DNA of 64,000 bases from Dehalobacter sp. (GCA_023667845.1 JAMPIU010000095.1:62001-126000), one strand, 5' to 3'; shown: positions 54,775 through 63,929, counted from the stretch's first letter. Notes: generated by a model from the letters alone, not told the origin. Program-made: numbers and translations.

Positions 54775-56916
54775 GTGGAGACTGTTTTTGCCCTTGATAT
54801 CGGCACCAGAGTCGTTATTGGACTTGTGGCGCAAAAGAGTGAATCGGGATATGAAGTCATAGCCAGTGCGCGGACCGAACATACGCAAAGGGCGATGTAT
54901 GACGGACAGGTTCATGATGTGAACGAAGTCGCTAAAGCTGTATCCTATGTAAAGCATGAACTTGAGCATAAACTAAACTGCAAATTGACAAAAGTGGCTG
55001 TGGCTGCAGCAGGCAGGGCACTTTGTACCGAAACAGCGACGGTCACGAGAGAGGAAGTTCTGCCGACACACTGGGAACAGGAAGAAGTCCTGGCCATGGA
55101 AATGGAAGCTGTCCAAAAGGCCATGAAGAAAATCTCGGCTGAAGAGACAGATAATATCCTATTCTACTGTGTCGGATACAGTACGGTGAAGCAGCTGCTC
55201 GAAGACCAGCAGATTACAACGCTGGTCGGGCAGAGGGGAAAAAAAGCAGAAATCACGGTTATTTCTTCGTTTTTACCGAGAACGGTTGTCGATGGCCTTA
55301 TTGCAGTTTTAGCAAGGGCGGGGCTTGAGATGGCCAGTTTGACGCTGGAACCGATTGCCGCCGGACTGGCCGCAATTCCCGGAGATATGAGAAGACTGAA
55401 TCTGGCCCTCGTGGATATCGGGGCAGGGACAGCAGATATTGCATTTACCAAGGAAGGCACTTTCTTTGCCTATGGAATGGTGCCCATGGCCGGCGATGAG
55501 GTCACAGAAGCAATCTGTTCCAATTATCTGGTCGATTTTCAGGAAGGCGAAAGGATTAAAAAACAGCTGAACGGGAACGATCCAAATCCAAACAGCCTGA
55601 TTGACATCGTCAATTTCTTCGGAGCCAGGTCCTCTGTCACACGTCAGGAAATTCTGGATGTCATTAAACCGACCGTTCAGGTGATTGCCGAAAGGATCGG
55701 CGGAGAAATCCTGCTGCTGAATAACAGCTGTTCACCCCAGGCTGTGATCATGGTCGGGGGAGGTAGCCTTACTCCCTTGATGGGAGATATTTTGTCAAAG
55801 GTGATTAATCTTTCCCGGGGTAGAATCGGCATTCAAGTCCGCGAAAGGTTGTCCGCGGTCTCCGGCCAGGAAGAAGATTTATTTGGTTCGGATGTCATTA
55901 CGCCGATAGGAATTGCAATTTCCGCGCTGGATAATAAAGGTCTCCATTATTATGCAGTCAATGTAAATAACACGAATATTCCGTTGTTTGAACTGCAGCT
56001 TGCTACGGTGGCGGAAGGGCTTCTCGCAGCAGGCATCCAGCCGAAAACGTTCTTTGGACGTCCGGGATCGGCGCTGATCTATAAGCTAAACGGTGAGATT
56101 CAGGTTATTAAAGGAGAGTTGGGAAGTCCAGCGGTGATTACAGTCAATGGCCAGTCGGCCAAGCTGGATCAGAGGCTTAGTCAGGGTGACGAGGTCACCT
56201 TTATGCCGGGTCATTCAGGAGAAGATGCCAAAGCGCAGGTCAAAGATGTCATTTCCCGGCCCGCAGCGAAGAAGATTATCTGGGATGGCAAGGAAGAGGA
56301 ATTCAATCCGTTCATCTATCTGAACAATAAACCGGCAGATGAAGAAGACTGGCTTGAGGATGGCTGCAGCCTGCTTGTAAAAATGAATGAAACGCTCTAT
56401 GATTTACTGGCCATGAAAGGCATTAATCTCAATAAAATAAACAAAAAGAAAATCAAAGTCAACAATCAGCCCCGGGAACTGGTATCGGATATGGAGATTA
56501 TCGTAAATGGTTACGCTGTAACCAAAGACTGTGTTATTAATAACAACGATCGTATCGATATTCTTGAGAAAAAAATATTGATCAGGGATTTGGCGCTGGA
56601 AGCCGAACCGATGATTTTTACGGTTAACGGAGAAGCGTTCAGTTTACCGCCGCTTGAAGCAAAGATCTACTGCAAAGGAAGGGTCATTCAGGAAGATGAG
56701 CCTATCGAAGACGGTATGGAAATCAGAGTGGAAGGTTTTTCGCGCAAACCCATTTTGTCGGAACTATTTCCGTATATAAATCTTGCTGAAAACTCAATTT
56801 CGGGCGGAAAACTGGAAATGCAGGTCAATGGCAGTGAAGCTCATTTTACGACCGAGCTGAATCAGGGAGACCGTATTATTGTCAACTGGATCAACAAATT
56901 TGCGCTCGCCAGATAA
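54775..56916 (+). CDS. FtsA-like actin-fold protein with long C-terminal extension
   Basis: A 713-residue protein. GTG 54775 is 7 bases from GAGGTGGG and gives VFALDIGTRVVIGLVA; GTG 54763 lies within that site. Residues 1-350 have the FtsA/PilM actin fold: phosphate 1 LDIGTR, SHS2-like insert, phosphate 2 LALVDIGAGTADIAF and VIMVGGGSLTP. Residues 350-713 are beta-rich, with repeated ubiquitin-like or S4-like turns (VTVNGQS, FTVNGEAFSL, MQVNGSEAHF). FtsA tethers FtsZ to the membrane, but this longer group, common in clostridia, is of unknown role. No amphipathic C-terminal anchor is evident. Confidence 0.75.
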   Translation: METVFALDIGTRVVIGLVAQKSESGYEVIASARTEHTQRAMYDGQVHDVNEVAKAVSYVKHELEHKLNCKLTKVAVAAAGRALCTETATVTREEVLPTHWEQEEVLAMEMEAVQKAMKKISAEETDNILFYCVGYSTVKQLLEDQQITTLVGQRGKKAEITVISSFLPRTVVDGLIAVLARAGLEMASLTLEPIAAGLAAIPGDMRRLNLALVDIGAGTADIAFTKEGTFFAYGMVPMAGDEVTEAICSNYLVDFQEGERIKKQLNGNDPNPNSLIDIVNFFGARSSVTRQEILDVIKPTVQVIAERIGGEILLLNNSCSPQAVIMVGGGSLTPLMGDILSKVINLSRGRIGIQVRERLSAVSGQEEDLFGSDVITPIGIAISALDNKGLHYYAVNVNNTNIPLFELQLATVAEGLLAAGIQPKTFFGRPGSALIYKLNGEIQVIKGELGSPAVITVNGQSAKLDQRLSQGDEVTFMPGHSGEDAKAQVKDVISRPAAKKIIWDGKEEEFNPFIYLNNKPADEEDWLEDGCSLLVKMNETLYDLLAMKGINLNKINKKKIKVNNQPRELVSDMEIIVNGYAVTKDCVINNNDRIDILEKKILIRDLALEAEPMIFTVNGEAFSLPPLEAKIYCKGRVIQEDEPIEDGMEIRVEGFSRKPILSELFPYINLAENSISGGKLEMQVNGSEAHFTTELNQGDRIIVNWINKFALAR

Positions 56917-56940
56917 AAAAAGAAAACCCCCAGCTGGGGG
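56915..56940 (-). terminator. minus-strand terminator CCCCCAGCTGGGGG
   Basis: A 14-base palindrome at 56927-56940 is followed on the minus strand by TTTTCTTTTTTT. There is no T run on the plus side. It would end transcripts from the gene at 57094-57462 after a 150-base 3' region, and it overlaps the last codons of the FtsA-like gene. Confidence 0.8.
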
Positions 56941-57093
56941 CGATAGGCCAAGGGCCTAGGTGGAAAGGGTTAAGGAGTATACACCCAGCAGTATAGTCGG
57001 AAACAGCCGTACTTGTCCCGTTTTTTCACCCAACAGCATGTTCTGGAGGGTGAATAGTTCAGGAGAGCGGTTTAACGCACTACATGGACCGCG

Positions 57094-57462
57094 TCATTTC
57101 TTCATCACGGCTCCGATACTCCCACCGATCACACCCGCTATGGGACTAATCAGGACTTTCTTGAGCAGTATTTTCCAAGAAGGATCACCCGCATAGAAAA
57201 TGTAATAAATCAATAGGGTGACCACAAAAAAACCGATTCCAACAGCCAGTCCGTACAGAAGTCCTCTTGCTCCGGATTGATACGCAATGTAAAAACTGGC
57301 GATGAGTACGCCAATTCCGGCAGCGAGCAGCGAGTAAAGGAAAGATTCCTGCACCGAAGTAAAAAAGTAGACCAGACTCAGAACAACGGTCAGCAGAAAT
57401 GAGATAACAATGGCCAGCGCTATACCTTTGGTAACTAACGACAGCTGAAACGGTTTTGACAT
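57094..57462 (-). CDS. TIGR04086-type membrane protein
   Basis: A 122-residue protein with four membrane helices (about residues 9-31, 37-57, 63-84, 96-118). ATG 57462 follows GGGAGG; the longer frame upstream lacks a site. The pattern (four helices, glycine-rich last helix GVIGGSIGAVMKK) fits the small TIGR04086 family of spore-forming Firmicutes, function unknown. Confidence 0.65.
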   Translation of the reverse strand: MSKPFQLSLVTKGIALAIVISFLLTVVLSLVYFFTSVQESFLYSLLAAGIGVLIASFYIAYQSGARGLLYGLAVGIGFFVVTLLIYYIFYAGDPSWKILLKKVLISPIAGVIGGSIGAVMKK

Positions 57463-57579
57463 ACGGCAGCCTCCCTTTTCTCCAATTTCTGTACACCATA
57501 TGCTTGGCCCATATAACTTATGACTTAAAAGCTTAGACAAAGTTTGAAATAAAAAAGGTTTAGGGAGAAGGCGATCAAG

Positions 57580-58404
57580 ATGAAAAAAATGATTCCAGAT
57601 TTTAAAAAGATGAGCGAACAGGAAAAAAAGATTACGATGCTGACAGCCTATGATTTTCCGACGGCACGAATCGTGGAAAAAGCCGGCGTCGATGTAATCC
57701 TTGTGGGTGATTCGCTTGGGATGGTCATCTTAGGATATGACTCAACCGTTCCAGTGACAATGGAGGATATGCTGCATCATGCCAAAGCTGTCCGCCGGGG
57801 TGCTCCAAGTACTTTCATGATTGTGGATATGCCTTATCTGACCTATGCGAGGCCTGAAGATGCGTTGCGCAATGCCGGAAGGCTGATGCAGGAGGGTGGA
57901 GCCGACGCTGTTAAACTCGAGGGCGGGGAGGAATACCGCGAGATTATCAGCTTTCTGACCAAAGCCGGGATTCCTGTTGTCGGACACATTGGTTTGACGC
58001 CTCAAACCGCCGGCCTGCTGGGCGGATATAAAGTCCAGGGAACAGAAATACACAGCGCTTCCAAACTTTTGCGTGATGCCGGAATTCTGGCTCAAGCCGG
58101 TGTTTTTATGCTGGTCCTGGAAGCAATACCGGCGCTACTCGCGGCAAAGATCACACAGTCGATATCCGTACCGACCATTGGCATTGGTGCCGGAAATCAA
58201 TGCGACGGCCAGGTCCTGGTTATTCATGACATGATTGGCGCTTCGGACAAGACTGTACCGACTTTCGTCAAACAATACGCAATGATTGAATCCCTGATCG
58301 TTGATGCTGTGCAAAAATATTGCGCGGAAGTCAAAGACACCGCGTTTCCTTCCGACAAACATTCTTTTTCCATGAAGGAAGAGGTTTTAAACAAGCTGAC
58401 CTGA
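57580..58404 (+). CDS. panB: 3-methyl-2-oxobutanoate hydroxymethyltransferase
   Basis: A 274-residue TIM-barrel enzyme that makes ketopantoate from 2-oxoisovalerate and methylene-tetrahydrofolate for pantothenate/CoA. Signatures are ITMLTAYDFPTARIVEKAGV, LVGDSLGMVILGYDSTVPVT, GHIGLTPQT and PTIGIGAGNQCDGQVLV. It stands alone without panC or panD, unlike many bacilli. ATG 57580 is preceded by TAGGGAGAAGG. Confidence 0.95.
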   Translation: MKKMIPDFKKMSEQEKKITMLTAYDFPTARIVEKAGVDVILVGDSLGMVILGYDSTVPVTMEDMLHHAKAVRRGAPSTFMIVDMPYLTYARPEDALRNAGRLMQEGGADAVKLEGGEEYREIISFLTKAGIPVVGHIGLTPQTAGLLGGYKVQGTEIHSASKLLRDAGILAQAGVFMLVLEAIPALLAAKITQSISVPTIGIGAGNQCDGQVLVIHDMIGASDKTVPTFVKQYAMIESLIVDAVQKYCAEVKDTAFPSDKHSFSMKEEVLNKLT

Positions 58405-58510
58405 CAGACAAATAATTTATTAATTTTTCGAAATAGTTTTAGCAGGCTTAATATTATTTTTAAAAAATTAATATATTTTTACAATTTAAGTGAAAATAAT
58501 CATTAATTTA

Positions 58511-58519
58511 TGATATAAT
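58511..58519 (+). promoter_or_regulatory. extended -10 promoter in AT-rich region
   Basis: TGA-TATAAT follows about 75 bases of very A/T-rich DNA that could act as an UP element. It lies 50 bases before the winged-helix regulator gene. Confidence 0.5.
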
Positions 58520-58568
58520 ACAATAAACTATTTGGTTGTTTTATTTTTGCTTGGAAGGATGAATAACA

Positions 58569-59003
58569 TTGAAGCTGAAAGATAAGACGTACAATAAGTT
58601 CTTGGAGTTTTTTGAGAAGGTGTCCAAGAAACATGAAGAAGATCAGTTTGAGATTGCCTATTCCGAAATACAACGTGAGACAGGCGTGGCAAGTATTACC
58701 CTGAAAAAAGCGCTGAAGGTGCTGGAAGACGACAAGATTATTGAAATCAATCAGGGCAGAAATACCCGATATGGCAAGATCAGGTATCTAAATAAATTGA
58801 ATGCCAATTCAAAAGATCCCGCTAATAGAACAAGAACGCTTGCTTTAGTGGATGATGGAACGGTGAATCCAGGGACACTGCATCAAATCAAGAATATGTC
58901 CAGTCTCGTCGAACAGCTGCGGCAGAGGGTACGTACCCAGGAGATGACGATTTCTGTGATTTTGGACAGACTTGCTGATTTGGAAGATAGAGTGCATCGC
59001 TAA
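58569..59003 (+). CDS. winged-helix DNA-binding protein with C-terminal coiled coil
   Basis: A 144-residue protein from TTG 58569 behind GGAAGGATG. Residues 20-75 form a winged helix resembling GntR/MarR-like folds (YSEIQRETGVASITLKKALKVLEDDKIIEINQGRNTRYG). The end (SSLVEQLRQRVRTQEMTISVILDRLADLEDRV) is a coiled coil, probably for oligomerisation. There is no ligand domain. Such proteins act as small regulators in clostridia. The target is unknown; the adjacent LtaS-like gene is a candidate. Confidence 0.7.
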   Translation: MKLKDKTYNKFLEFFEKVSKKHEEDQFEIAYSEIQRETGVASITLKKALKVLEDDKIIEINQGRNTRYGKIRYLNKLNANSKDPANRTRTLALVDDGTVNPGTLHQIKNMSSLVEQLRQRVRTQEMTISVILDRLADLEDRVHR

Positions 59004-59052
59004 AACATAATTGGTTTTCCAGTTGTTTCTAGAGGATTTTTCTTCACCCCGG

Positions 59053-59270
59053 TGTTATAATAGCTATGATGCTGCTCTGTTTGTATGGACTATCATGGTT
59101 TTGATCCTATTTTTTTCTCGGGAACTGAGTAGTGGCAGGTCGTGTACATCATGCTTTGCAAAAAGAAGATGGAAAGATCTGTCTAGGTACCCACCTGCAT
59201 GTGCAGGGTCAGAAAACCAGATGTCTAACGGCAAAGCGGGAAGAGGATGTCCAACGGACATCCTCTTTAA
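59053..59270 (+). promoter_or_regulatory. leader RNA with terminator ahead of LtaS-like gene
   Basis: TGT-TATAAT (59053-59061) is an extended -10 box. A strong hairpin, AAGAGGATGTCC with GGACATCCTCTT (59241-59252 with 59256-59267), then TTTAAAATTT, ends about 20 bases before the LtaS-like start. A roughly 200-nt transcript could be either a regulated leader (attenuator/riboswitch) or a free small RNA. Possible pairings include GCAGGT (about 59136) with ACCTGC. No known riboswitch class is recognised. Confidence 0.5.
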
Positions 59271-59287
59271 AATTTATGAGGAATTCT

Positions 59288-61372
59288 ATGGAGGAGAAAG
59301 TGTCTAATTCTAAATTTCTGGCTATAATTCCGTTAATGGTTTTAATATTGTTTGAGACGGTCTCACGCGGAAGTTTCGTCCATACACTGGTCTGGGTAGT
59401 ATGCCAACCGAATCAATTTATTGCCACGTATGCTATTCTGTTTGGACTGATTAATGCTTTTTATCTTTTGCCCCGGCGTTTGTACCTGTCCATTGCAGTA
59501 GTCATTCTAACCGGCCTTTCCTTTATTGCGCTGGTCAGCAGGGAAAAACTACTCCTAAGAGGAGAGCCTTTGCTGCCCTGGGATTTAAACCTTGGGAAGG
59601 AAGCCGCGAATATTTCCCAGAGCTTTCAGGATCTGCCGATCGCTTTTATGTTGGGACTCGTGATTTTGCTCATCGCTGCGATCATCCTGATCATTCGTTA
59701 CATACCAAGAGAAGAGTACCTTTCGGCTCAAAAAGTCCCCATTGCGGTACTGTCTTTTCTCTTGCTGTTTAATCTGGTTGCCCATACTTCTATGCAAAAG
59801 ACCTTCAACTGCCGGCTTGTAAACTGGAGCCAGCAGTCCAATTACGAAGAAAATGGCTTGATTATAGGCTTTATGATGAATTATAAAGCCTATTCGGATA
59901 ATGCTCCGGCTTCTTACCAAAAAGAAGAAATTGAAAAGATCATTGCTCAGACCAAAACTGATTACACGGTTGATCCGGATTTTACCCCAAATGTCATCTT
60001 TGTGCAAAGTGAGGCTTTCTGGGATCCGACGCTGATGAAAGAAGTAAGCTTCAGTGAAGATCCAATTCCGTATTTTCATTATCTGCAAAAAAATTATTCA
60101 GGCGGAAAGATAGTTGTTCCTGTCTTTGCCGGAGGAACGGTGAATACAGAGTTTGAAGTTCTAACAGGGTATTCCTGCCAGTTTCTCCCGGCAGGGATCA
60201 TTCCGTATGTCCAGTACGCAACCAGGGATATGGATGCTCTGCCCGCAATTTACAAAAAGCAGGGCTATGAGGCTACGGCAATTCATACTTACCATAACTG
60301 GTTTTACCGCCGCAATATTGTTTTCGAAGAGATGGGATTTGACAAATTTATCAGCAAGGAATTTTTTACAGATCCGGAGAAGAAAGGAACTTATATCCGT
60401 GATACGGAGCTTACGAAGAAGATTCTGCAGCAGCTTGGACAGAATGATAAACCCGATTTTATCTATGCGATTTCTATGGAGGCTCATGGACCTTATGCGG
60501 AAAAACCTAATGCCGGAAATACGATTCAGGTTCAGGGCGACTTTTCAGCTAAAAATAAAATACTTCTGGAGAATTACGTCAATACGATTTCTGACGTCGA
60601 TCAGTCCCTGAAAGCATTGATTGAAGGTCTAAATAAGATTGATGAACCAACGATCGTTGTTTTTTATGGAGACCATTTGCCTTTGCTCGGCAATAGTTCC
60701 GAAGTGTATAAAGAAGCTGACTTTTTTCAGGATGGAGGAAGTTACAGCGATTATTTAAACAAATATACGGTGCCATTTGTTATCTGGGACAATTTTTCTA
60801 CCCAGAAAGATAAAAATATTTGCATTTCTTCCAGCTTTTTGGGGCCATATATTCTGGAAAAAAGCAAAAAAGAAGGAAATACGCTGATGGATTTCCTCTA
60901 TTCCTTATATGAAAAAGGGTCGGACGTGATGGCCGCCGCGCAATATCAGAAGAATGAAAAAATCACCGAAGCAGAATCCGCGGACTATGAAATGCTGCAA
61001 TATGATTCCCTGATTGGCAATGCGTATGTCTATGAGCTTAAACCACAGGATAAACCTGTTCAGAATGCTTTGTACCTGCTTGGAGAACGTTTTCCCAAGA
61101 TCGAAAAGGTCCTTCGTCTGAGTGGAAATGTGATTCAGGTTCAAGGGGAAAACTTCCTGCCGGATTATCAGATTTATATTGATGATACCCTGGTTAAAAC
61201 GAAGTACGTAAGTAATACTGTCTTAACAGCCGTCTTGCCGAAATCAATCCAGAATGAGACTGAGCCTGTCAGCCTTCTTTTAAAGATGATCGACAGCCTC
61301 AATAATGTTATTTCGGAATCAAATACGTATTCATTCTCGTGTACGGATGGCGCCTCCATCGATGATAAATAA
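59288..61372 (+). CDS. LTA synthase-family sulfatase-fold membrane protein
   Basis: A 694-residue protein. ATG 59288 follows TGAGGA; the frame extending upstream runs through the leader terminator and is not coding. Five N-terminal membrane helices (to about residue 155) precede an extracellular sulfatase/phosphoglycerol-transferase domain: NVIFVQSEAFWDPTLM, the nucleophile threonine in FAGGTVNTEFEVLTG, HTYHNWFYRR, VVFYGDHLPLLG. The last 90 residues look like an Ig/IPT-type beta domain. By family it transfers glycerol-phosphate or similar to cell-wall polymers. The final codon abuts a truncated repeat B. Confidence 0.85.
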   Translation: MEEKVSNSKFLAIIPLMVLILFETVSRGSFVHTLVWVVCQPNQFIATYAILFGLINAFYLLPRRLYLSIAVVILTGLSFIALVSREKLLLRGEPLLPWDLNLGKEAANISQSFQDLPIAFMLGLVILLIAAIILIIRYIPREEYLSAQKVPIAVLSFLLLFNLVAHTSMQKTFNCRLVNWSQQSNYEENGLIIGFMMNYKAYSDNAPASYQKEEIEKIIAQTKTDYTVDPDFTPNVIFVQSEAFWDPTLMKEVSFSEDPIPYFHYLQKNYSGGKIVVPVFAGGTVNTEFEVLTGYSCQFLPAGIIPYVQYATRDMDALPAIYKKQGYEATAIHTYHNWFYRRNIVFEEMGFDKFISKEFFTDPEKKGTYIRDTELTKKILQQLGQNDKPDFIYAISMEAHGPYAEKPNAGNTIQVQGDFSAKNKILLENYVNTISDVDQSLKALIEGLNKIDEPTIVVFYGDHLPLLGNSSEVYKEADFFQDGGSYSDYLNKYTVPFVIWDNFSTQKDKNICISSSFLGPYILEKSKKEGNTLMDFLYSLYEKGSDVMAAAQYQKNEKITEAESADYEMLQYDSLIGNAYVYELKPQDKPVQNALYLLGERFPKIEKVLRLSGNVIQVQGENFLPDYQIYIDDTLVKTKYVSNTVLTAVLPKSIQNETEPVSLLLKMIDSLNNVISESNTYSFSCTDGASIDDK

Positions 61373-61395
61373 GCGCGGCCATCCATTACGGAGAT
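61373..61395. repeat. repeat B, terminal fragment
   Basis: GCGCGGCCATCCATTACGGA and the following GATT match the right end of repeat B copy 3. It starts at the base after the preceding stop codon. The left arm is missing. Confidence 0.65.
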
Positions 61396-61422
61396 TAAAC
61401 CCAAAGCTAATGTATTTGCGTT

Positions 61423-62457
61423 TTATGGTGTACTATTGGCCCATTCTTCATCAAACAGCGCTGCAACTTTTTTGGCGACAGCAGGGGAAGGGATAGTCAA
61501 AGAACCTTCGTGATTAATAACAAAAGAAGGATATGTCCAGGCAGAATTGGAAACAAACAGCGTTGTCTGATCAAAAATACCGAAATTCGCACCCATCGCT
61601 TTTTTGTCAGGATGATTGTAATAGCGCAATTCGATCTGGGCGTCCTTTAATTCCTGAATAGCATCGGGCGAGGTAATTGCACTGGAAAGGCTGACGATCA
61701 CTTTCACGTTACAGCCTCTTTTTTTTGCCTCCAACAGGGCATCGATTATATCGTCTTTACTCAGTTGTTCGGTTTCTATTAAGACCTCAGACGCAGCAGC
61801 GTTGATTAAATTAAGAAGCTGCTGTTTAACATTGACAGCAATGGCAAAGGTAATATTGTCTTCTGGTAATTTGGAAGTATCCGGTAAATCAAGCGACAGT
61901 GTTGTCGTATAGTTCCAGTCTTTGCCGAAGGATTTGTCCATGACACCGACAGAGTCTCCGGATAGTTTTACAGCCATGCTGTGCGCATCGAAGCCTTTGG
62001 CGGTCCAGTCCTTTCCGTAAAAAACAGCCGTTTTGTGATCAACAACCATATAGCGTACTGTCTGGTACTGTCCTTTCTCAGCAGGATAGTACTGGACCGA
62101 TATGTTTTCATTTTTTAGTGCTTTGATGGTTGAGGTATTATCTCTCTGCCATTGATCGAGCAGCAGTCTTACTTCGATGCCCGAATGCGCTTTTGTAATC
62201 AGTAAATTAATGATTTCCTGATCATTCAGACTGGACAGCTCGATATAAATGGATTGTTTGGCCTGATTGATTACATTCAAAGTTAGCGGACGGATAGCGG
62301 CTCCGTCTAGGTAAAGCGCACCAGCTGGCAAGTTTGATACTGGATTGGACTCATCATCAGCGGAAAACGAGAATATTTTGCTGCATCCGGACATCGTTGG
62401 GACAGATATCACGATGATCATCAGGATGATCAGGAAGGGTACTTTTGCTTTGGACAA
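61423..62457 (-). CDS. phospholipase D-like lipoprotein with degenerate active sites
   Basis: A 344-residue predicted lipoprotein. TTG 62457 follows AGAGG and opens a signal peptide with lipobox around VPTMSGC (cysteine about residue 25). Two PLD-like halves are seen (IYIELSSLNDQEIINLL, VLIETEQLSKDDIIDAL). The catalytic HxKx4D motif is altered in both: half one has DHKTAVFYGKD and half two has MGANFGIFD with no histidine or lysine. It is likely a non-catalytic or changed-function member exposed outside the membrane. Confidence 0.75.
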   Translation of the reverse strand: MSKAKVPFLIILMIIVISVPTMSGCSKIFSFSADDESNPVSNLPAGALYLDGAAIRPLTLNVINQAKQSIYIELSSLNDQEIINLLITKAHSGIEVRLLLDQWQRDNTSTIKALKNENISVQYYPAEKGQYQTVRYMVVDHKTAVFYGKDWTAKGFDAHSMAVKLSGDSVGVMDKSFGKDWNYTTTLSLDLPDTSKLPEDNITFAIAVNVKQQLLNLINAAASEVLIETEQLSKDDIIDALLEAKKRGCNVKVIVSLSSAITSPDAIQELKDAQIELRYYNHPDKKAMGANFGIFDQTTLFVSNSAWTYPSFVINHEGSLTIPSPAVAKKVAALFDEEWANSTP

Positions 62458-62641
62458 AATATCAGCCTCTTTACCAATAAATTGAGCTTTGGCAACTCTT
62501 CTCTTATTATACATATTTTTAGAGATAAATAACGAAAAAAATAGTTCCAATTGGAAAAATATCTGATTGAAAGGCTATTTGATGAGCGGTTCTCCAGCCA
62601 AATAAAAGGTAAATCATGGAAAGAGGAAGAATAACTATCCA

Positions 62642-62687
62642 GTACCATGTTAACCTGAATCTACAATAATTTTAAGGTTAACAAGGC
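62642..62687. repeat. repeat C, copy 3
   Basis: GTACCATGTTAACCT and AGGTTAACAAGGCAC are inverted with two mismatches, around an AT-rich 17-base interior (GAATCTACAATAATTTTA). The ends match copies 1 and 2 with TTAAC in place of TCAAC. It lies in the gap before the TPR gene, in which no gene is seen. Confidence 0.6.
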
Positions 62688-62731
62688 ACTCACTCGTCTT
62701 TAAAGAAGATTTTATATTTAGGGGTGTTGAT

Positions 62732-63880
62732 ATGGGAAACCGCTTGCGTCTCAAGACAAAAATGCAGATCAATTGGCTGCTTTTCATGGGTGAAGAACAG
62801 CAGGCTCTAGAAATCCTGTTTGGAATCTTAAACACAGAAAATATCTCCGATGCCCTGTATCTGGCAGAAGTGAAAACACTGATTAATCATAAGGTTTTCA
62901 AGGAAGCTCAGGCCTATTTGGAAGCAGCAATCATCTATAGCGAAGAGCCCGGACAGCTGGCCGAAGTGCATTTTTTACTAGCCCGCTGCTGTCATGGACA
63001 GGGCTTTGTCAATGATGCTTTGATTCATCTCGAAAATGCGCTTCAGCTGGAAGCGAACAGTACGTACTGGAATCTGCAGACGGATTGTTATCTCGAACTT
63101 GGGGAATGGCAGGAAGCTATTAATTGTCTGGATAAGTCTCTGCGTTCCTCACCTGGAGATGCCGATATCCTTTTTCGACTTGGCAGCATCTATCAGTTCC
63201 AGGGGCAGTACAGGGAAGCTTTAAACTGTTTCAGCGGCTGCTGTAAAGTGAAGCCGTATCAGCCGGAATACTGGGAAATGAAAGCTGAGATGCAGCTGAA
63301 AATGAATCAGACCGAGGATGCGGTCGAATCTTTCCATAAAGCGATCAAATGCGGGGGGCATTTCAGCCTGATGTCCAGGCTGGCCTACTGCTATGCGCAG
63401 ACCGGCCAGCAGAGCAAAGCCCGGAAGCTGTTCCAGAAAGTATTAAAACATGACCCGGATGATCTTGATGCCCTATGCAATCTGGCCGGCATTTACCACG
63501 AGTTCCAGCAGGACGACCAGGCTTACCGATTACTCAGAAAAGCCTATACGCTCAAGAATAACGACACCTTGCTGCTGAATAATTTAGGCTTTATCTGTTT
63601 TCAGCTCGGAAGAACGCGCAAAGCAATTGAGTATTATCAGAATGCCCTGAAAATTGATCCGGAAGATAAAACGGTGCTCTATAATTTAAGTGTCTGCATG
63701 ACTGAAAAAGGGCTGTGGGACGACGCCAAAATTATCCTGGAACGACTGGTCTCCATGGATAGCAAAAACAGCGCGGCCTGGATCCTGCTTGGAAATACGT
63801 ATGAAGAAATGTCCAACACGAAGGTGGCAGTCGACTGTTACAATAAATCTTTTGGTTTAACGGTTAAAAAAGCCATTTAA
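62732..63880 (+). CDS. tetratricopeptide repeat protein
   Basis: A 382-residue soluble protein with about nine TPR units from residue 50 to the end (for example GFVNDALIHLENALQLE, EWQEAINCLDKSLRSSPGD, QYREALNCFSGCCKVKPYQ, RTRKAIEYYQNALKIDPED). The first 45 residues are helical, without a signal peptide. No other domain is present. ATG 62732 has AGGGGTG upstream. The binding partner is unknown. Confidence 0.8.
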   Translation: MGNRLRLKTKMQINWLLFMGEEQQALEILFGILNTENISDALYLAEVKTLINHKVFKEAQAYLEAAIIYSEEPGQLAEVHFLLARCCHGQGFVNDALIHLENALQLEANSTYWNLQTDCYLELGEWQEAINCLDKSLRSSPGDADILFRLGSIYQFQGQYREALNCFSGCCKVKPYQPEYWEMKAEMQLKMNQTEDAVESFHKAIKCGGHFSLMSRLAYCYAQTGQQSKARKLFQKVLKHDPDDLDALCNLAGIYHEFQQDDQAYRLLRKAYTLKNNDTLLLNNLGFICFQLGRTRKAIEYYQNALKIDPEDKTVLYNLSVCMTEKGLWDDAKIILERLVSMDSKNSAAWILLGNTYEEMSNTKVAVDCYNKSFGLTVKKAI

Positions 63881-63920
63881 GATCAGACTCCCCAAAGAGG
63901 TTTCATTATCATTTATTTTC

Positions 63921-63929
63921 TGGTACAAT
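63921..63929 (+). promoter_or_regulatory. extended -10 promoter of the last gene
   Basis: TGG-TACAAT lies 28 bases before the ATG at 63958. The leader carries GGGGGG as ribosome site. Confidence 0.45.

Noticed and set aside
59132-59287. 52-residue N-terminal extension of the LtaS-like protein
   Set aside because: It reads through the leader terminator and lacks a ribosome site; ATG 59288 with TGAGGA precedes the first membrane helix.
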